Assembly: GCA_013287405.1 (NCBI GenBank) | Contig: JABDDW010000024.1 | Span: 1 to 21,990, forward strand | Direction: 5' to 3' | Length of the DNA stretch: 21,990 nucleotides | Source: Deltaproteobacteria bacterium | GTDB lineage: Bacteria; Bdellovibrionota; Bdellovibrionia; JABDDW01 | Shown: positions 21,360 through 21,990 of the stretch, piece after piece | Position numbering within the stretch: the first letter of the stretch is position 1 | Layout of the letters: each line of letters starts with the position of its first letter | The notes under the pieces: generated by a model | What the model was told of the DNA's origin: nothing | The model's input: the letters and a program-made list of their open reading frames with translations, nothing else | Database searches by the model: none | Position numbers and translations under genes: made by a program

Positions 21360-21990
21360 TTATAAGTTGCCACGGCCCAAGCTCTTAGAGGGAGATATGT
21401 TAGCTCGAGCTCCTAAACCTCGAAGATTTGCTGCGCAGAACAACACAATTGTAGGTTTGTTTAAAGTACCTTGAAGCACTTGGAGAGCCCGTTGGGCGTC
21501 GTAGAAGGAAACTCTCTGGGTCAGGTCTTTTGCCAAAACTCTGAGCTCTCCTGGATCTCCTAGATTGAGGATGGCTGCAACAGAAATGGGTTCCTCGTTA
21601 ATATCGGTGAGATTAAGAAGGTCAATGATAAGTTCTCTCTTTTTATCTTCAGGGAGATTTTTCAAAAAACTTCTTTCCGAAAGGGCCCACGGCTTCAGCA
21701 ACATGTTTCGCAATTCTTTTAATGCCACGTTAGCAGCGGCTTCTGAGGTCGATGAGACTGAAAGTTGGTAACGAGACTCAATTCCAGAATAATGGAGTAT
21801 AACATAAGTCGCCGCTCTCTTACCGTCAGGGAACGTGCCATGTGCGATGTACTCCTGAGCTGCCACAATCAGATCATAAGGATTAGTTCCGTATTTTCTG
21901 ATAAGTTGTCTGGCCAAATCTTTCTGATAATCAGCCGTAATGCCAGCCGTATTCAGTGAAGACAAAATATCCGTTTTAGGGTCCGCTAGG
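21360..21990 (-). CDS. Unrecognised protein, C-terminal 210 residues (5' end beyond window)
   Basis: The frame is open from the right edge to the TAA at 21360. A TTG at 21965 is only an internal codon, since the frame continues upstream. The visible part begins LADPKTDILSS and is mostly helical. It includes KKRELIIDLLNLTDINEEPI and AAILNLGDPGELRVLAK, which resemble a helical-repeat or adaptor protein. It has a single Cys and a basic, Gly/Ser-rich end (SKSLGRGNL). No motif identifies a function. It precedes pilT in the same direction with a 120-bp gap holding a separate pilT -10 box, so co-transcription is possible but not needed. Confidence 0.7.
   Translation of the reverse strand, partial: LADPKTDILSSLNTAGITADYQKDLARQLIRKYGTNPYDLIVAAQEYIAHGTFPDGKRAATYVILHYSGIESRYQLSVSSTSEAAANVALKELRNMLLKPWALSERSFLKNLPEDKKRELIIDLLNLTDINEEPISVAAILNLGDPGELRVLAKDLTQRVSFYDAQRALQVLQGTLNKPTIVLFCAANLRGLGARANISPSKSLGRGNL

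Noticed and set aside
21565..21959. Plus-strand frames antisense to the right-edge gene
   Set aside because: No ribosome sites or family features; the minus-strand frame is longer and continuous to the window edge.
1..21990. CRISPR array, tRNA genes, insertion sequence or phage cluster
   Set aside because: I saw no regularly spaced repeats, no tRNA-like cloverleaf, no transposase or integrase motifs and no phage structural genes.

Overview
The window reads as chromosomal DNA of a Gram-negative bacterium with a large secreted and outer-membrane protein load. Evidence is several Sec signal peptides, outer-membrane beta-barrels ending in Phe, a PilT twitching ATPase, and many secreted proteins of no recognised family. 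The mix, including DUF1566/Lcl-like secreted proteins and a Cys-rich lytic transglycosylase, fits the Bdellovibrionota / former Deltaproteobacteria. That placement is inference, because no rRNA or other strong taxonomic marker is present. I see no tRNA, rRNA, CRISPR array, IS element or prophage.

Layout. 1-2257: the 3' end of a beta-barrel gene converges on a ferredoxin-NADP-reductase-like gene, which diverges from nadA. 2376-4073: a DEAD-box RNA helicase with a long basic tail. 4173-8331 (minus strand): a secreted DUF1566-like protein, then a translationally coupled pair of paralogous outer-membrane proteins of an unrecognised family. 8332-9585 (minus): a decayed gene fragment, a small DUF1640-like coiled-coil membrane protein, and a secreted protein of which the fragment is a degenerate copy. 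9651-11581 (plus): a two-gene unit with an SH3-like/lytic-transglycosylase-like secreted enzyme and a coupled secreted partner. 11535-13523 (minus): mutY fused in frame to a six-repeat TolB-like propeller lipoprotein. 13582-16731: an M20 metallopeptidase, an LprI-like secreted protein, a small secreted protein and a probably damaged DUF1566-like gene. 16923-21239 (minus): a compact pilT-recX-alaS unit. The right edge cuts an unrecognised minus-strand gene.

Housekeeping functions (nadA, mutY, recX, alaS, helicase, pilT) alternate with envelope genes. The observations most worth following are the mutY-propeller fusion with its possible internal start, the tandem beta-barrel paralogs with cysteines at identical positions, the transglycosylase with its coupled partner, a promoter that predicts a leaderless mRNA, a likely frameshift at a T6 tract, and two convergent gene pairs whose stop codons share one 4-bp palindrome. 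I found no defence island or clearly novel multi-gene system. The paralog pair and the transglycosylase pair are the best candidates for undescribed envelope systems.
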